DNA of 44,931 nt from an uncultured beta proteobacterium (GCA_903876045.1 CAIQYP010000219.1:1-44931), one strand, 5' to 3'; shown: positions 17,000 to 26,415, numbered from the stretch's first letter. Numbers and translations: made by a program. The notes: a model not told the origin generated them from the sequence alone.

Positions 17000-19444
17000 T
17001 TAGCTCTTAACTCGCGTCATCAGGGGGTCGTACAGAGGTCCCAAATGGATTTCACAGGGTACGCGCACCATGGCCACCTCAAGCTCGTACTTTCCCGCGA
17101 GCAGGTATTCGGGCGTGACACCGTCTTTGTCACGCACATAGCCGTAGCCGATCGGTTTTTTGACGGTATGGCCGTGACCACCACTGCTCAACCAGCCCAC
17201 GCGCACACCATCCCGGTAAATGGTTTCACGCCCGAGCAGAACAACATGGGAATCGTCTACCGTAAAGCAGCACATGGATTTTTTGAGCGGCTGTTGCTTC
17301 TGCGCCAGAAGCGCCTCGCGACCCAGGAACGGCGTGGGCTTCTGAAGCTTGACGGCCCAACTCAGGCCCGCTTCCAGCGGAGTATGGTCAGGCCCTATGT
17401 CTGATCCCCAGGCACGGTAGCCTTTTTCAAGGCGCAGTGTTTCAATGGCGCGGTAACCGGCATTGGCAATACCGAACTCAGCCCCTGCTGCCATCAACGC
17501 CTCATAGACGTTGACCGCAAATTCGGTTGGGATATGCAGTTCCCAGCCCAACTCGCCTACATAGGTCACGCGCAATGCCAACACCGGCGCGCCTGCCACG
17601 CCCACTTCCCGCACGGTGCCAAACGGAAATCCTTGATTGGACAGGTCGTCACTACACACCTTGGACAAAACATCACGGGCACGCGGCCCCATCAAACTCA
17701 AGACGGCGTAACCCGAGGTCACATCGACCAGATTCGCATCAAGCCCTTGAGGAATGTTGCGACGGATCCAATCAAAATCGTGGGTGGCAAAACCGGTGCC
17801 AGTCACGAGGTAAAACTTGTCTTGCGCCAGACGTGCCACCGTCAAATCGCACTCAATGCCGCCCTTTTTGTTCAGCATCTGCGTATAGATCAGGCTTCCA
17901 ACGGGCTTGGCCACGTTGTTGGAACAAATCCATTCCAGCGCCGCTTCGGCATCCCGGCCAACCATCTGGAATTTCGCAAAAGATGATTGGTCGAACAGGG
18001 CAACACGCTCACGCACCGCCGTGTGCTCCTGCGCCACGCGATCAAACCAGTTGGGGCGCTCGAAGGTATACACATCGACCGGCTGCTCGCCATCGGTGGC
18101 AAACCAGTTGGGGCGCTCCCATCCCAGTTTTTCACCAAAACAGGCGCCCTGTCGTTGCAGGCGGTCATACAGCGGCGAGCGCCGGCACGGGCGTCCGCTC
18201 TGGTTTTCTTCGTGCGGCCACGCGATGGTGTAGTGCTTGGCGTACATCTCCAGCGTGCGCTTGCGGACCCAGGACACGTCAAAATGCGGACGCCCAAAGC
18301 GCCGGATATCCACCGGCCAGACATCGAACGGCGGCTCGCCTTTCACCACCCATTCGGCCAGCACCATGCCGGCACCGCCACCAGATGCGATGCCAAACGC
18401 ATTGAAGCCTGCGCCAACAAAAAAGTTATCCAATTCCGGTGCCAGACCCAGAATGAAATTGCCGTCCGGCGTGAAGCTTTCGGGGCCGTTAATCAACTCC
18501 TTGACGCCTGCGGTCTGCAAGGCGGGTACGCGTGCCATGGCCAAGTCCACAATTTGCTGGAAGTGGTCAAAGTCCGGTTGCAAAAGCTGGAAATTGAAAT
18601 TCTTGGGGAACCCATTGATGGCCCAGGGAACCGGGTTGGGTTCATAGCCGCCCATCACCAGCCCACCTACATCTTCCTTGTAATAGGTCAAGCGGTCGGG
18701 ATCTCGCAGGGTCGGCAAATCGCGCGTCACACCGGGAATTTGCGCCGTCACCATGTATTGGTGTTCAACCGATACCAAGGGCACGTTCACCCCCGCCATA
18801 CGGCCGAGTTCGCGCGCCCACTGGCCTGCGCAGTTGACCACCGCGTCGCAAGCAATGCGGCCCTTGCTCGTCAGCACGGCTTTGACCTTGCGGCCTTCCA
18901 ATTCGAGGCCCGTGACTTCGGTGTCTTCAAAGAAACGCACGCCCTGCATGCGCGCGCCTTTGGCCAGCGAGGCCGTGATGTCGGATGGATTCGCCTGGCC
19001 ATCGGTCGGAAGGAAGGCCGCACCCAGAACGTCCGACACATCCATCAGGGGCCACAGGCCCTGCGCCTCTTTGGCGCTAAGCAACTGCATCTCCAGGCCA
19101 AAGGATCGCGCTGTGGTAGCCTGGCGTTTGACTTCGGTCCAGCGCGCCTCGGTGCAGGCCAGGCGCAGGCCACCATTCATCTTCCAGCCCGTGGCCAAAC
19201 CTGTTTCCTTCTCCAGCTTGCTATACAACTCCACCGAATAGCCCAGTAGCTGCGTGATGTTGGCATTGGAGCGCAGTTGCCCGACCAGACCGGCTGCATG
19301 AAAAGTGCTGCCGGAGGTCAGCTTGTGGCGTTCGATCACCACCACATCGGTCCAGCCCAGCTTGGCCAGGTGGTACGCAGTTGAGCAGCCCACAATGCCG
19401 CCGCCAATGACGACCACGCGGGCCTGTTTAGGAAATTCGTTCAT
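17000..19444 (-). CDS. FAD-dependent oxidoreductase with GcvT domains (dimethylglycine/sarcosine dehydrogenase-like)
   Basis: An 814-residue two-part enzyme. The N-terminal DAO-type FAD domain begins VVVIGGGIVGCSTAYHLA. The sequence SGSTFHAAGLVGQL around residue 51 places a His where related dimethylglycine and sarcosine dehydrogenases attach FAD covalently. A middle FAO-type region follows (WAREL, GAGFNAFGIASGGGAGMVLAEW). The C-terminal half is GcvT-like (DQSSFAKFQMVGRDAE, GYAVLSLMGPRARDVL, then YRAIETLRLEKGYRAWGSDI) and should bind tetrahydrofolate to capture formaldehyde. The length equals the family norm and nothing is missing. Likely reaction: oxidative N-demethylation of a methylated amine such as dimethylglycine; the exact substrate is not readable. 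It starts five bases after a choline-kinase-like gene, so the two are surely co-transcribed. Confidence 0.9.
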   Translation of the reverse strand: MNEFPKQARVVVIGGGIVGCSTAYHLAKLGWTDVVVIERHKLTSGSTFHAAGLVGQLRSNANITQLLGYSVELYSKLEKETGLATGWKMNGGLRLACTEARWTEVKRQATTARSFGLEMQLLSAKEAQGLWPLMDVSDVLGAAFLPTDGQANPSDITASLAKGARMQGVRFFEDTEVTGLELEGRKVKAVLTSKGRIACDAVVNCAGQWARELGRMAGVNVPLVSVEHQYMVTAQIPGVTRDLPTLRDPDRLTYYKEDVGGLVMGGYEPNPVPWAINGFPKNFNFQLLQPDFDHFQQIVDLAMARVPALQTAGVKELINGPESFTPDGNFILGLAPELDNFFVGAGFNAFGIASGGGAGMVLAEWVVKGEPPFDVWPVDIRRFGRPHFDVSWVRKRTLEMYAKHYTIAWPHEENQSGRPCRRSPLYDRLQRQGACFGEKLGWERPNWFATDGEQPVDVYTFERPNWFDRVAQEHTAVRERVALFDQSSFAKFQMVGRDAEAALEWICSNNVAKPVGSLIYTQMLNKKGGIECDLTVARLAQDKFYLVTGTGFATHDFDWIRRNIPQGLDANLVDVTSGYAVLSLMGPRARDVLSKVCSDDLSNQGFPFGTVREVGVAGAPVLALRVTYVGELGWELHIPTEFAVNVYEALMAAGAEFGIANAGYRAIETLRLEKGYRAWGSDIGPDHTPLEAGLSWAVKLQKPTPFLGREALLAQKQQPLKKSMCCFTVDDSHVVLLGRETIYRDGVRVGWLSSGGHGHTVKKPIGYGYVRDKDGVTPEYLLAGKYELEVAMVRVPCEIHLGPLYDPLMTRVKS

Positions 19445-19449
19445 GGTAT

Positions 19450-20313
19450 TTACGCTTGTTTAAAGTGGGTCCACGCCCGGGAAAATTGCGCCAGATTCGT
19501 CTGGCTGTAGGTCTTGTAATCAAAGTCCAGCGTCGATTGGCTCTCAGACACCATGCTCCACATTGTTTCGCGCAGCAGCGACGCTGCTTTCATGGCCAGA
19601 TAGCGGTGTTGCAGGTCGGGGCTTACCGGGGCATCAAAATAGATTTCCAGCATCCGCGTTTCCTGCTCTGCGCTGAAGCCATTGTTGGAAGCCAGGCCAC
19701 CCAGATCAAAAAGCGGGGTGTTAAAGCCTGCATAGTCCCAATCGATCAGCCAAAGGCGCTTTCCGTCATGGAGGAAATTACTGGCCAGCAAATCGTTGTG
19801 ACCAAATACCAGGTTAACGGGCCCCACCGCGGTCTCCAGCACCGCAGCGCAATGCAGCAGGTGTTCAAAGTCTGCGTCGTAGCGTCCCTCTATCAATACC
19901 TTCGCGTAATCCCGAATGACCTGGAAGACCCAAAACATCAACACCGGCCCGCGCAGGTGATGCGGAATTTCGGTATGAACGCGGCGCACCAACGCGACCG
20001 CCTCATCCAGTTGCTCACGCACATCCGCCGGTGTATAGGGCGCAGCGTCAATGTATTGCATTACCAGTACGCCAGGCTCCGTGTAGGTTACGGCTGGCGA
20101 TATACCGGCTGAAGCCGCCGCCCTGCTGGCCGCTTGCTCATTGAAACGCATGATGTGATGCACTGGCATATCACCGCCCAGGCGCACCACAAAGCGATTG
20201 GAGCCATCCTCAACCAGGAAGTTCCGGTTGGTAAGCCCGCCTGCCAAAGGTCGATAGCTAACTTCACCTTGCCAGCAAGGGAGGTATTCAATTTGTCGAA
20301 TGGAAGTTTGCAA
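19450..20313 (-). CDS. Choline/ethanolamine-kinase-like phosphotransferase
   Basis: About 287 residues (299 if a TTG at 20349 is used), of the aminoglycoside-phosphotransferase / choline-kinase fold. Seen: an N-lobe with LAGGLTNRNFLVE and FVVRLGG (nucleotide-binding strand), the catalytic loop FGHNDLLASNFL with Asp and Asn, and the metal motif LWLIDWDYAGFNTPLFDLG. These are the Brenner-type motifs of choline and ethanolamine kinases, close to the LicA/ChoK branch. The preferred start is TTG at 20313, preceded by AAGGGGG; the TTG at 20349 has no ribosome site. It is the first gene of a group with a dimethylglycine-dehydrogenase-like enzyme, a DeoR regulator and an IMPase-family phosphatase. 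An antibiotic-resistance role is unlikely from this context. Confidence 0.86.
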   Translation of the reverse strand: MQTSIRQIEYLPCWQGEVSYRPLAGGLTNRNFLVEDGSNRFVVRLGGDMPVHHIMRFNEQAASRAAASAGISPAVTYTEPGVLVMQYIDAAPYTPADVREQLDEAVALVRRVHTEIPHHLRGPVLMFWVFQVIRDYAKVLIEGRYDADFEHLLHCAAVLETAVGPVNLVFGHNDLLASNFLHDGKRLWLIDWDYAGFNTPLFDLGGLASNNGFSAEQETRMLEIYFDAPVSPDLQHRYLAMKAASLLRETMWSMVSESQSTLDFDYKTYSQTNLAQFSRAWTHFKQA

Positions 20314-20410
20314 ATGACCCCCTTGAAATTCACCTGCTGAGGTTGGCAATGAAAGCCAGTCGTTTGAAAAATTCTACTGGAAAATCACTTTTGCAACAAA
20401 TAATATGTAA

Positions 20411-20438
20411 TTTTCGTTGTTTTTCGTTGTTTTCAACG
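20411..20438. promoter_or_regulatory. Candidate operator: tandem TTTTCGTTGT plus inverted CAACG
   Basis: Two perfect head-to-tail copies of TTTTCGTTGT (20411-20430) are followed by TTTCAACG, so the second copy also forms an inverted repeat CGTTG-tttt-CAACG (20425-20438). It lies about 100 bases upstream of the choline-kinase-like start, in the promoter region of the module. DeoR-family regulators often use repeated TTTCG-type half sites, and a DeoR gene is in this module, so it is the obvious candidate ligand. That link is inference. Confidence 0.45.
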
Positions 20439-20472
20439 TAGACCAACCAGGGAAAGCGCGGCTTGAGGGCGC

Positions 20473-21159
20473 TTACGAGTTTTCCATCATGGCTTTGATC
20501 ATCGGTATGGTGATGGCGCGCTTGCTTTGCAGGCTGTATCCGTCCAGCAGTTCCAGCAGTTCCATCAGGTGACCCAGGTCGCGCGAGAAGCGGGTCAGCA
20601 TGAAGTCCATCACCTCATCGCCCAGAAATACGCCGCGATCATCGGCCGCCTGGCGCAGCACGGCACGGCGCTCGGCTTCGCTGAGCAGTTGCAGGCCGAA
20701 GATATGGCCCCAACCCAAGCGGGTGCGCAAATCGTCACGCAGCTTAAGTTCCAACGGCGTGAATTCCCCGGCCGCCATGACCGGGCGCTGCAGCGTTTGG
20801 GCATGGACAAACCAATTGAAGGCCACCTGCTGTTGGGCCGCCGTGTAGGCATGCACGTCGTCCATCAGCACTGCCGCCCAGCTCTCGGAAAACTCGGGCG
20901 CGTTCTGCACCGATGCGTCCAGCCAGCCCACGCGTGCGCCCTGCTCGCGCAAGCCTTCGCGCGCTGCCTTGAGCAAATGTGTCTTGCCACTGCCGCTGGG
21001 CCCCCAGTAATAAGTGGGCACTGGCGAGCGATGCGGCTGCTTGTCTTTGTCGCCCAGCCATAACTCCAGATGCTGCCGCGCCGCCAGGTTTGGGCCGGCA
21101 CAGAAATTGGCAACCGAAGGTCCCGTGGAGAGGCCGATGTCGAGCGCAATCTGTTTCAT
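20473..21159 (-). CDS. hda: DnaA regulatory inactivator Hda
   Basis: A 228-residue AAA+ protein that, with the DNA-bound sliding clamp, stimulates ATP hydrolysis by DnaA after initiation. Visible: the N-terminal clamp-binding region MKQIALDIGL, Walker A YYWGPSGSGKTHLLKA, Walker B AAVLMDDVHAY, sensor I near the MAAGEFTPLELKLRDDLRTRLGWG arginine-finger segment, and a DnaA-like lid. It lacks the DnaA DNA-binding domain IV, as expected. The ATG at 21159 gives the normal length. It lies 40 bases downstream of the AI-2E-type permease gene on the same strand; this pair beside purM is a frequent arrangement in Burkholderiales. Confidence 0.95.
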   Translation of the reverse strand: MKQIALDIGLSTGPSVANFCAGPNLAARQHLELWLGDKDKQPHRSPVPTYYWGPSGSGKTHLLKAAREGLREQGARVGWLDASVQNAPEFSESWAAVLMDDVHAYTAAQQQVAFNWFVHAQTLQRPVMAAGEFTPLELKLRDDLRTRLGWGHIFGLQLLSEAERRAVLRQAADDRGVFLGDEVMDFMLTRFSRDLGHLMELLELLDGYSLQSKRAITIPMIKAMMENS

Positions 21160-21199
21160 ACCAGGTCACCTGAGACAACCAAAGCGGCGTTCATCCTGA

Positions 21200-22282
21200 T
21201 CATCCTTTGTAAAGGTGACTGGCCAGATAGCTGCTGCGCAGGCGCCGTATAGCGACCAACAACACAGCACTAACGGGCAACGCGACCAGCACGCCCAAAA
21301 AACCAAACAACTGGCCAAACGCCAACAGCGAAAAGATGACCGCCAGCGGGTGCAAGCCAATACGCTCACCCACCAGTTTGGGCGTCAGAACAAAGCTTTC
21401 CAGCAATTGCCCGGCTCCAAACACTACCACCAGCATCAGCACCGTATGAGAAAAACCACCTACCGCCGAGAACTGCAACAGCCCGGCAAGGGTGGCCAGC
21501 AATAGCCCGAGACCAAAACCCAGATAGGGCACAAACACCGCCAGACCGGTGAATACGCCAATCGGCAGGGCCAGATCCAGCCCGAACAATTTGAGCGCCA
21601 CGCTGTAATACGCGGCCAGCAACAGCATCACCAGCAACTGCCCACGCAGATACTGACCCAGCACGGCATCTGCATCGCGCACAAAACCGTCGGTGGCGGT
21701 ACGCAGTGCGGGGGGAATCAGCTCGCGCACCTGGGTCACCAAACCGTCCCACTCCATCAACAAGTAAAACAGGGCCACCGGGATCAGCACCAGATTGCCA
21801 ATCAGCGAGAAGGCCACGCTGCCGCCGATCTTGAGCGAGGACAGCACTGAACCTGCAGCATCCTGGAAATTGGTGTCGAGATAGGTTTTGATAAAGCCCT
21901 TGATGCTGTCCAGGTCCAACGCGACCTGAAAGCCCCACTGGTTCAATAGCGGCTGAAGCACGGCACCGGCCCGCTCCAAAAGGGGCGGCAACTGGTCGCG
22001 CATCAGTGGCAACTCCTTACCCAGAATCGGCACGATCAGCAGCAGGATAGCCAGTAGCGCCAATATAAACACCAGTTCCACCACGATCACAGCCACGATG
22101 CGCGGCAGACGACCACGTCCGACGTTGTCCAGCCAGTCCACCAGGGGTGTTAGCGCATAGGCCAACACAGCGGCGACCACAAAGGGCGCCAACACGGGGC
22201 CCAACAGCCACAAGGCCAGTGCAAACACAGCAGCAATTGCACCCCAGGTGGTGATAGTTTTTTGGTTGGGGGTGAGTTGCAT
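21200..22282 (-). CDS. AI-2E family (PerM-like) membrane transporter
   Basis: A 360-residue integral membrane protein from the ATG at 22282; a TTG at 22321 would lengthen it without support. About seven to eight hydrophobic segments are seen, starting with TWGAIAAVFALALWLLGPVLAPFVVAAVLAYALTPLVDWL, typical of the AI-2E/UPF0118 family. Family hallmarks include the large periplasmic loop (PPLLERAGAVLQPLLNQWG) and a late GFGLGLLLATLAG segment. Family members export diverse small solutes or ions; the substrate is unknown and autoinducer-2 transport should not be assumed. The gene is divergent from purM. Confidence 0.9.
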   Translation of the reverse strand: MQLTPNQKTITTWGAIAAVFALALWLLGPVLAPFVVAAVLAYALTPLVDWLDNVGRGRLPRIVAVIVVELVFILALLAILLLIVPILGKELPLMRDQLPPLLERAGAVLQPLLNQWGFQVALDLDSIKGFIKTYLDTNFQDAAGSVLSSLKIGGSVAFSLIGNLVLIPVALFYLLMEWDGLVTQVRELIPPALRTATDGFVRDADAVLGQYLRGQLLVMLLLAAYYSVALKLFGLDLALPIGVFTGLAVFVPYLGFGLGLLLATLAGLLQFSAVGGFSHTVLMLVVVFGAGQLLESFVLTPKLVGERIGLHPLAVIFSLLAFGQLFGFLGVLVALPVSAVLLVAIRRLRSSYLASHLYKG

Positions 22283-22376
22283 ACAGGATGGGGAGGTGGG
22301 AACCCTTAAAATCAAGGTCAAATTCTATCGGGCTTGATTCCCGCCCAAGTCTCCCGTCCGCCTCAAGCCACATTAC

Positions 22377-23420
22377 ATGACCCAATCCTCTTCCCCTACT
22401 CCCCTTTCCTACAAAGACGCCGGCGTCGATATTGACGCCGGAGACGCACTGGTGGAACGCATCAAGCCACTCGCAAAAAAGACCATGCGCGAAGGCGTGC
22501 TGGCTGGCATTGGCGGTTTTGGCGCTCTGTTTGAAGTGCCCAAGCGCTACAAGGAGCCGGTGCTGGTGAGCGGAACCGACGGCGTGGGCACCAAGCTGAA
22601 GTTGGCGTTCGAGTGGAATATGCACGACACCGTGGGCATCGATCTGGTGGCGATGAGCGTCAATGACGTGCTGGTGCAAGGCGCTGAACCGCTGTTCTTC
22701 CTGGACTACTTTGCCTGCGGCAAGCTGGATGTAGACACCGCAGCGGCCGTGGTCGGCGGAATTGCCCGGGGCTGCGAACTTTCAGGCTGTGCCCTGATTG
22801 GCGGTGAAACCGCTGAAATGCCCGGCATGTACCCGTCCGGCGAATACGACCTGGCCGGTTTTGCTGTTGGTGCGGTCGAAAAGTCCAAGATTCTGACCGG
22901 CGCGGATGTGAAACCTGGCGACGTGGTGCTGGGTCTGGCCAGCAGCGGCGTGCACTCCAACGGCTTCAGCCTGGTGCGTAAATGCATTGAGCGCGCCGGC
23001 TCAGAAGCCCCTGCCACGCTGGATGGCAAACCTTTCAAGCAAGCCCTGATGGAGCCTACGCGCCTGTACGTAATAAATGTGCTGGCTGCGCTGGCCGCAC
23101 ACCCGATCAAGGCCCTGGCCCACATCACCGGCGGTGGCTTGCTGGAAAACATTCCGCGCGTGTTGCCCGAAGGCACCGCGGCGCACCTGACCAAGGGTAG
23201 CTGGCCCCAGACCGAACTATTTGCCTGGCTGCAAAAGACCGCTGGCATTGACGACATTGAGATGAACCGCACCTTTAACAACGGCATCGGCATGGTGGTG
23301 GTGATTGATGCGGCCAGCGCCGAAGCCTGCGCCGCTACTTTGCGCGCTGCGGGTGAGACGGTTTACACCATCGGCAGCATTGCAGCCAAGGGTGATACCG
23401 CGTCCGTCGTCGTCGCCTAA
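22377..23420 (+). CDS. purM: Phosphoribosylformylglycinamidine cyclo-ligase (AIR synthetase)
   Basis: A 347-residue enzyme that closes the imidazole ring of AIR with ATP in purine synthesis. Recognised from [21 protein letters not shown] at the N-terminus, [29 protein letters not shown], the [25 protein letters not shown] core, [14 protein letters not shown] and [17 protein letters not shown], and the late [14 protein letters not shown]. The length is standard. Upstream is a leader with a possible TAAAAT -10. Its TAA overlaps the TAG of the convergent SirB1-type gene by two bases. Confidence 0.97.
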   Translation: MTQSSSPTPLSYKDAGVDIDAGDALVERIKPLAKKTMREGVLAGIGGFGALFEVPKRYKEPVLVSGTDGVGTKLKLAFEWNMHDTVGIDLVAMSVNDVLVQGAEPLFFLDYFACGKLDVDTAAAVVGGIARGCELSGCALIGGETAEMPGMYPSGEYDLAGFAVGAVEKSKILTGADVKPGDVVLGLASSGVHSNGFSLVRKCIERAGSEAPATLDGKPFKQALMEPTRLYVINVLAALAAHPIKALAHITGGGLLENIPRVLPEGTAAHLTKGSWPQTELFAWLQKTAGIDDIEMNRTFNNGIGMVVVIDAASAEACAATLRAAGETVYTIGSIAAKGDTASVVVA

Positions 23421-24274
23421 TCGCCCTCGCGCCGCAATTCGTCCACCCGGTAGGCAATCGCGTTCACATCGACCAGATCATCGGTGTGGATCAGATAGCA
23501 CTCCAAGTCGGCCAGCGCCTGCTCGGTATTGCCCATCTCAGCGTGGGCCAGACCACGGTCACGGTACTCGGACCAGGACTCGGGCAGCAACACAATCAGC
23601 CGCTCCTGCACAGCCAGCATGCGCGGCCAGTCTTCCTGGGTGCGGTAGATTTCTTTCAGGTTATGCAACATGCGCGCAATGATGTCGCGCGGCGGCGCAC
23701 TTTGTAGAAACAGGCCCAAGGGAGTTTCCATATCCTCCAACAAAGTGCTGGGACGGCGATAGGGCTCCAGCCGCTCTGACAACTCTTCGCGACTTAAAGA
23801 CTGCCCGTTCATGGGATCAATCACCGCTTGGCCCATCGGCAGATTCACCTTGACCATGAAATGGCCCGGGAAGCCAACTCCTCGCACCGACAAGCCCAGG
23901 CCTTGGGCCAATTCCATCCACAACAGCGCCAGCGAAATCGGAATACCCCTGCGCGTGCGCAATAACGTATGAACAAAGCTGTTGTCCGGGTCGTAATAGT
24001 TGTTGAGGTTGCCACCAAAGTTCAAGTCCTTGAAAAAGAACTGATTCAGCATCCGCAACTTCTGCAGTTGACCGGCGTCGGTGGGCAAGCGTCGGCGGAT
24101 GCGTTCCAGCAAGCCATCCACTTCGCCCAAAACAGCCTGCACATCCAATTCCGGGTATTCGTCCTGCGCCAGGCTTACGGCGGCTTCGAACAGGGCAAAG
24201 TTCGCGTCACTCTGCACCAAAGAGGCAAAGTAATCCAGCGGTGTCGGCACATCGTATGACAGGTTCATTGCCAT
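23417..24274 (-). CDS. SirB1-family transglutaminase-like/TPR protein
   Basis: A 285-residue protein of the SirB1 family. The N-terminal transglutaminase-like core has [43 protein letters not shown] and [14 protein letters not shown]. The C-terminal third has tetratricopeptide-like helices ([31 protein letters not shown] and [22 protein letters not shown]). The family is widespread and conserved near housekeeping genes, but its biochemical role is poorly defined; I see no catalytic Cys of the usual transglutaminase kind. It lies 24 bases downstream of the murJ stop on no shared strand boundary (both minus), so co-transcription after murJ is likely. Confidence 0.88.
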   Translation of the reverse strand: MAMNLSYDVPTPLDYFASLVQSDANFALFEAAVSLAQDEYPELDVQAVLGEVDGLLERIRRRLPTDAGQLQKLRMLNQFFFKDLNFGGNLNNYYDPDNSFVHTLLRTRRGIPISLALLWMELAQGLGLSVRGVGFPGHFMVKVNLPMGQAVIDPMNGQSLSREELSERLEPYRRPSTLLEDMETPLGLFLQSAPPRDIIARMLHNLKEIYRTQEDWPRMLAVQERLIVLLPESWSEYRDRGLAHAEMGNTEQALADLECYLIHTDDLVDVNAIAYRVDELRREGD

Positions 24275-24298
24275 GCTCGCTCTTGCTTCTCCATCCGG

Positions 24299-25864
24299 TT
24301 AACGACGCAAAAATTGCCGTGGATTTAACCCGGCAGCCCAAACTGCCCCCAGATACAGTGCTGCTGCGCCCACCAAGGTGGCAGCTAGCAAGCCGGCTCG
24401 TTTCATACCTTCGCTACGCAGGGCAATCCAGTCAAACGCCTGGGAGGCCCACAGCAAATAAATTACCAATAGCGCACTACCCGCCAGCACCTGCAACAAA
24501 AACCGTCCCCACCCCGGCTCTGGCTTAAAGGTACCGCGACGGATCAAGCCCGTCAACAACAAGCCCGCATTCAGCAATGCCGCGAGTCCAATCGACAACG
24601 ACAATCCCGCCACATGAAATATGGGCACCAAAACCAAGTTCATCAATTGCGTCAGCACCAGAATCAGCACGGCAATGCGCACCGGCGTTTTGATGTCCTG
24701 ACTGGCGTAATAACCCGGAGCCAGCACCTTGATGGCCACCAGGCCAATCAACCCGGCCGCGTAACCCATGAGCGCCAGCGTGGTCTGCTCCACATCGTTG
24801 GCGGTAAAGGCTCCGTTGTGGTACAGCACTGCGACCATAGGCTTGGCATAAATCATCAGGCCTATGGCCGAGGGAACGGCAAGTACCACGACGATGCGCA
24901 GGCCCCAGTCCAGAAAGGCAGAGTAACGCGCGGCATCGTCCGCTGCCTTGGCCGCAGCCAACTGTGGCATCAGCACCACGCCGAGCGCGACGCCCAGCAT
25001 CGCAGTGGGAAATTCCATCAAGCGGTCGGCATAAGTCAACCAACTTACACTGCCCGTCGGCAAATGCGAGGCAATTTGCGTATTGATCAGCAGCGAGATC
25101 TGCGCCACGCTCACGCCCAACAAGGCAGGCATCATTAACTTGCCAATGCGCCGAGTGCCAGGATCAGCTATTGCCGCACGAATGCCGGCCCGATTCAACG
25201 CGATGCGCGGCAACAAACCCAACCTTTTCAGCGCCGGTATCTGCACACCGAGTTGCAACATCCCGCCCGCCATAACGCCCACGCCCATGGCGTAAATCGG
25301 CTCAATGCCCTGGGTCTTGAACCAGGGCGCCAGCAACCAGGCGGCGGAAATCATGCATATGTTCAGCAGAACCGGCGTCGCCGCAGAAACGGCAAAGCGC
25401 TTCCAGGTGTTGAGCACGCCTGATGAAAGGGCAACCAACGACATAAAGCCGATATAGGGAAACATAAAGCGGGTCATAAACACCGCAGCGTCATAACCCT
25501 GTGGGTTTTGCTTCAAACCGCTAGCCATCAGCCACACCAGCAGTGGCGATGCAATCACCCCCAGCACACAGGTAAGCAGCAGCACCCAGGCCAGGAGAGT
25601 CGCCACATGGTCAATCAGCCGATGTGTCGCCTCGTCGCCATGTTGCGCCTTGCTGGCGGCCAGCACCGGCACAAAAGCCTGGCTGAAGGCGCCCTCAGCG
25701 AACAATCGGCGAAACAAATTGGGAATGCGAAACGCCACATTGAAGGCGTCGGTCATGGCGCTGGCGCCAAAGGTGGAGGCGACCAGAAGTTCGCGCACCA
25801 GACCGGTAATGCGGGAAGCCAGGGTCAGGAGGGAAACGGTAGAAGCGGATTTGAGGAGACTCAC
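24299..25864 (-). CDS. murJ: Lipid II flippase MurJ
   Basis: A 521-residue polytopic membrane protein (about 14 helices) of the MOP superfamily that moves lipid II across the inner membrane for peptidoglycan synthesis. The start of the protein carries family hallmarks: LKSASTVSLLTLASRITGLVRE, then ASAMTDAFNVAFRIPNLFRRLFAEGAFSQAFVP, with the functionally important Arg residues of the central cavity. Later helices are intact (SWLTYADRLMEFPTAMLGVALG). The start codon is GTG at 25864. It is divergent from rpsT, a common pairing in betaproteobacteria. Confidence 0.96.
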   Translation of the reverse strand: MSLLKSASTVSLLTLASRITGLVRELLVASTFGASAMTDAFNVAFRIPNLFRRLFAEGAFSQAFVPVLAASKAQHGDEATHRLIDHVATLLAWVLLLTCVLGVIASPLLVWLMASGLKQNPQGYDAAVFMTRFMFPYIGFMSLVALSSGVLNTWKRFAVSAATPVLLNICMISAAWLLAPWFKTQGIEPIYAMGVGVMAGGMLQLGVQIPALKRLGLLPRIALNRAGIRAAIADPGTRRIGKLMMPALLGVSVAQISLLINTQIASHLPTGSVSWLTYADRLMEFPTAMLGVALGVVLMPQLAAAKAADDAARYSAFLDWGLRIVVVLAVPSAIGLMIYAKPMVAVLYHNGAFTANDVEQTTLALMGYAAGLIGLVAIKVLAPGYYASQDIKTPVRIAVLILVLTQLMNLVLVPIFHVAGLSLSIGLAALLNAGLLLTGLIRRGTFKPEPGWGRFLLQVLAGSALLVIYLLWASQAFDWIALRSEGMKRAGLLAATLVGAAALYLGAVWAAGLNPRQFLRR

Positions 25865-25940
25865 AGGCGGGAGTGTAGCCCGAGGGATCCAGCCTTATTG
25901 ACACCCCGGAATAGAGGCCGCTGCCAGCAAGATTGCCGCC

Positions 25941-25949
25941 TGCTATAAT
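25941..25949 (+). promoter_or_regulatory. Extended -10 promoter of rpsT
   Basis: TGCTATAAT at 25941-25949 is an extended -10 element (TG-n-TATAAT) 46 bases upstream of the rpsT ATG. No good -35 stands 17 bases before it; the TTGACA at 25898-25903 is too far (40 bases). A strong extended -10 without a -35 suits a ribosomal-protein gene. The assignment rests on consensus match and position only. Confidence 0.7.
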
Positions 25950-25994
25950 CATCGGCTTTGCTGACAACATCCGCAGACACAAGGAACACACACT

Positions 25995-26294
25995 ATGGCA
26001 TCTGGAAAACCCAAGAAAAAGAACCCGCGCCTCGCGTCGGGCCGTAAGCGCGTCCGTCAGGACGTCAAAATCAACGCAGCGAACACCTCGTTGCGTTCCA
26101 AATACCGCACTGCGGTGAAGAACGTGGAAAAAGCAGTTCTGGCTGGTGACAAGACCAAGGCCGGCGAACTGTTTGCCAAGATGCAAGCCGTGGTAGATAC
26201 CGTGGCTGACAAGGGCATCTTCCACAAGAACAAGGCCGCTCGCGATAAGAGCCGTCTGGCAACCAAGGTGAAAGCCTTGGCCCTCGCCGCCTAA
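25995..26294 (+). CDS. rpsT: 30S ribosomal protein S20
   Basis: A 99-residue, very basic protein that binds 16S rRNA and joins early in 30S assembly. Start [22 protein letters not shown], followed by [19 protein letters not shown] and the conserved C-terminal [19 protein letters not shown]. The length is slightly above the family norm of about 87-90 owing to the N-terminus. The gene stands alone between its own promoter and a terminator and is divergent from murJ. Confidence 0.97.
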   Translation: MASGKPKKKNPRLASGRKRVRQDVKINAANTSLRSKYRTAVKNVEKAVLAGDKTKAGELFAKMQAVVDTVADKGIFHKNKAARDKSRLATKVKALALAA

Positions 26295-26371
26295 CTCCGT
26301 TAGGCACTCGCCCGGACCTGCAAAGGTCCGCCGTTTGTAACGGGTGCGCTGTCAGTAAAGCAAAAGCAGGA

Positions 26372-26395
26372 AAGCCGTCGTAAGACGGCTTTTTT
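26372..26395 (+). terminator. Rho-independent terminator of rpsT
   Basis: AAGCCGTC at 26372-26379, loop GTAA and GACGGCTT at 26384-26391, overlapping a run of six T (26390-26395). This is a textbook intrinsic terminator about 80 bases after the rpsT stop. It also separates rpsT from the converging yoeB gene. Confidence 0.9.
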
Positions 26396-26415
26396 GTGGG
26401 CGAAACAAAAGTCAA

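Noticed and set aside
17527-19249. Long plus-strand frames (292 and 420 codons) opposite the FAD/GcvT gene
   Set aside because: They are antisense shadows of a clearly coding GC-rich gene and show no family features.
25898-25903. TTGACA as the -35 of the rpsT promoter
   Set aside because: It stands 40 bases from the TATAAT box, much too far; the extended -10 explains the promoter better.
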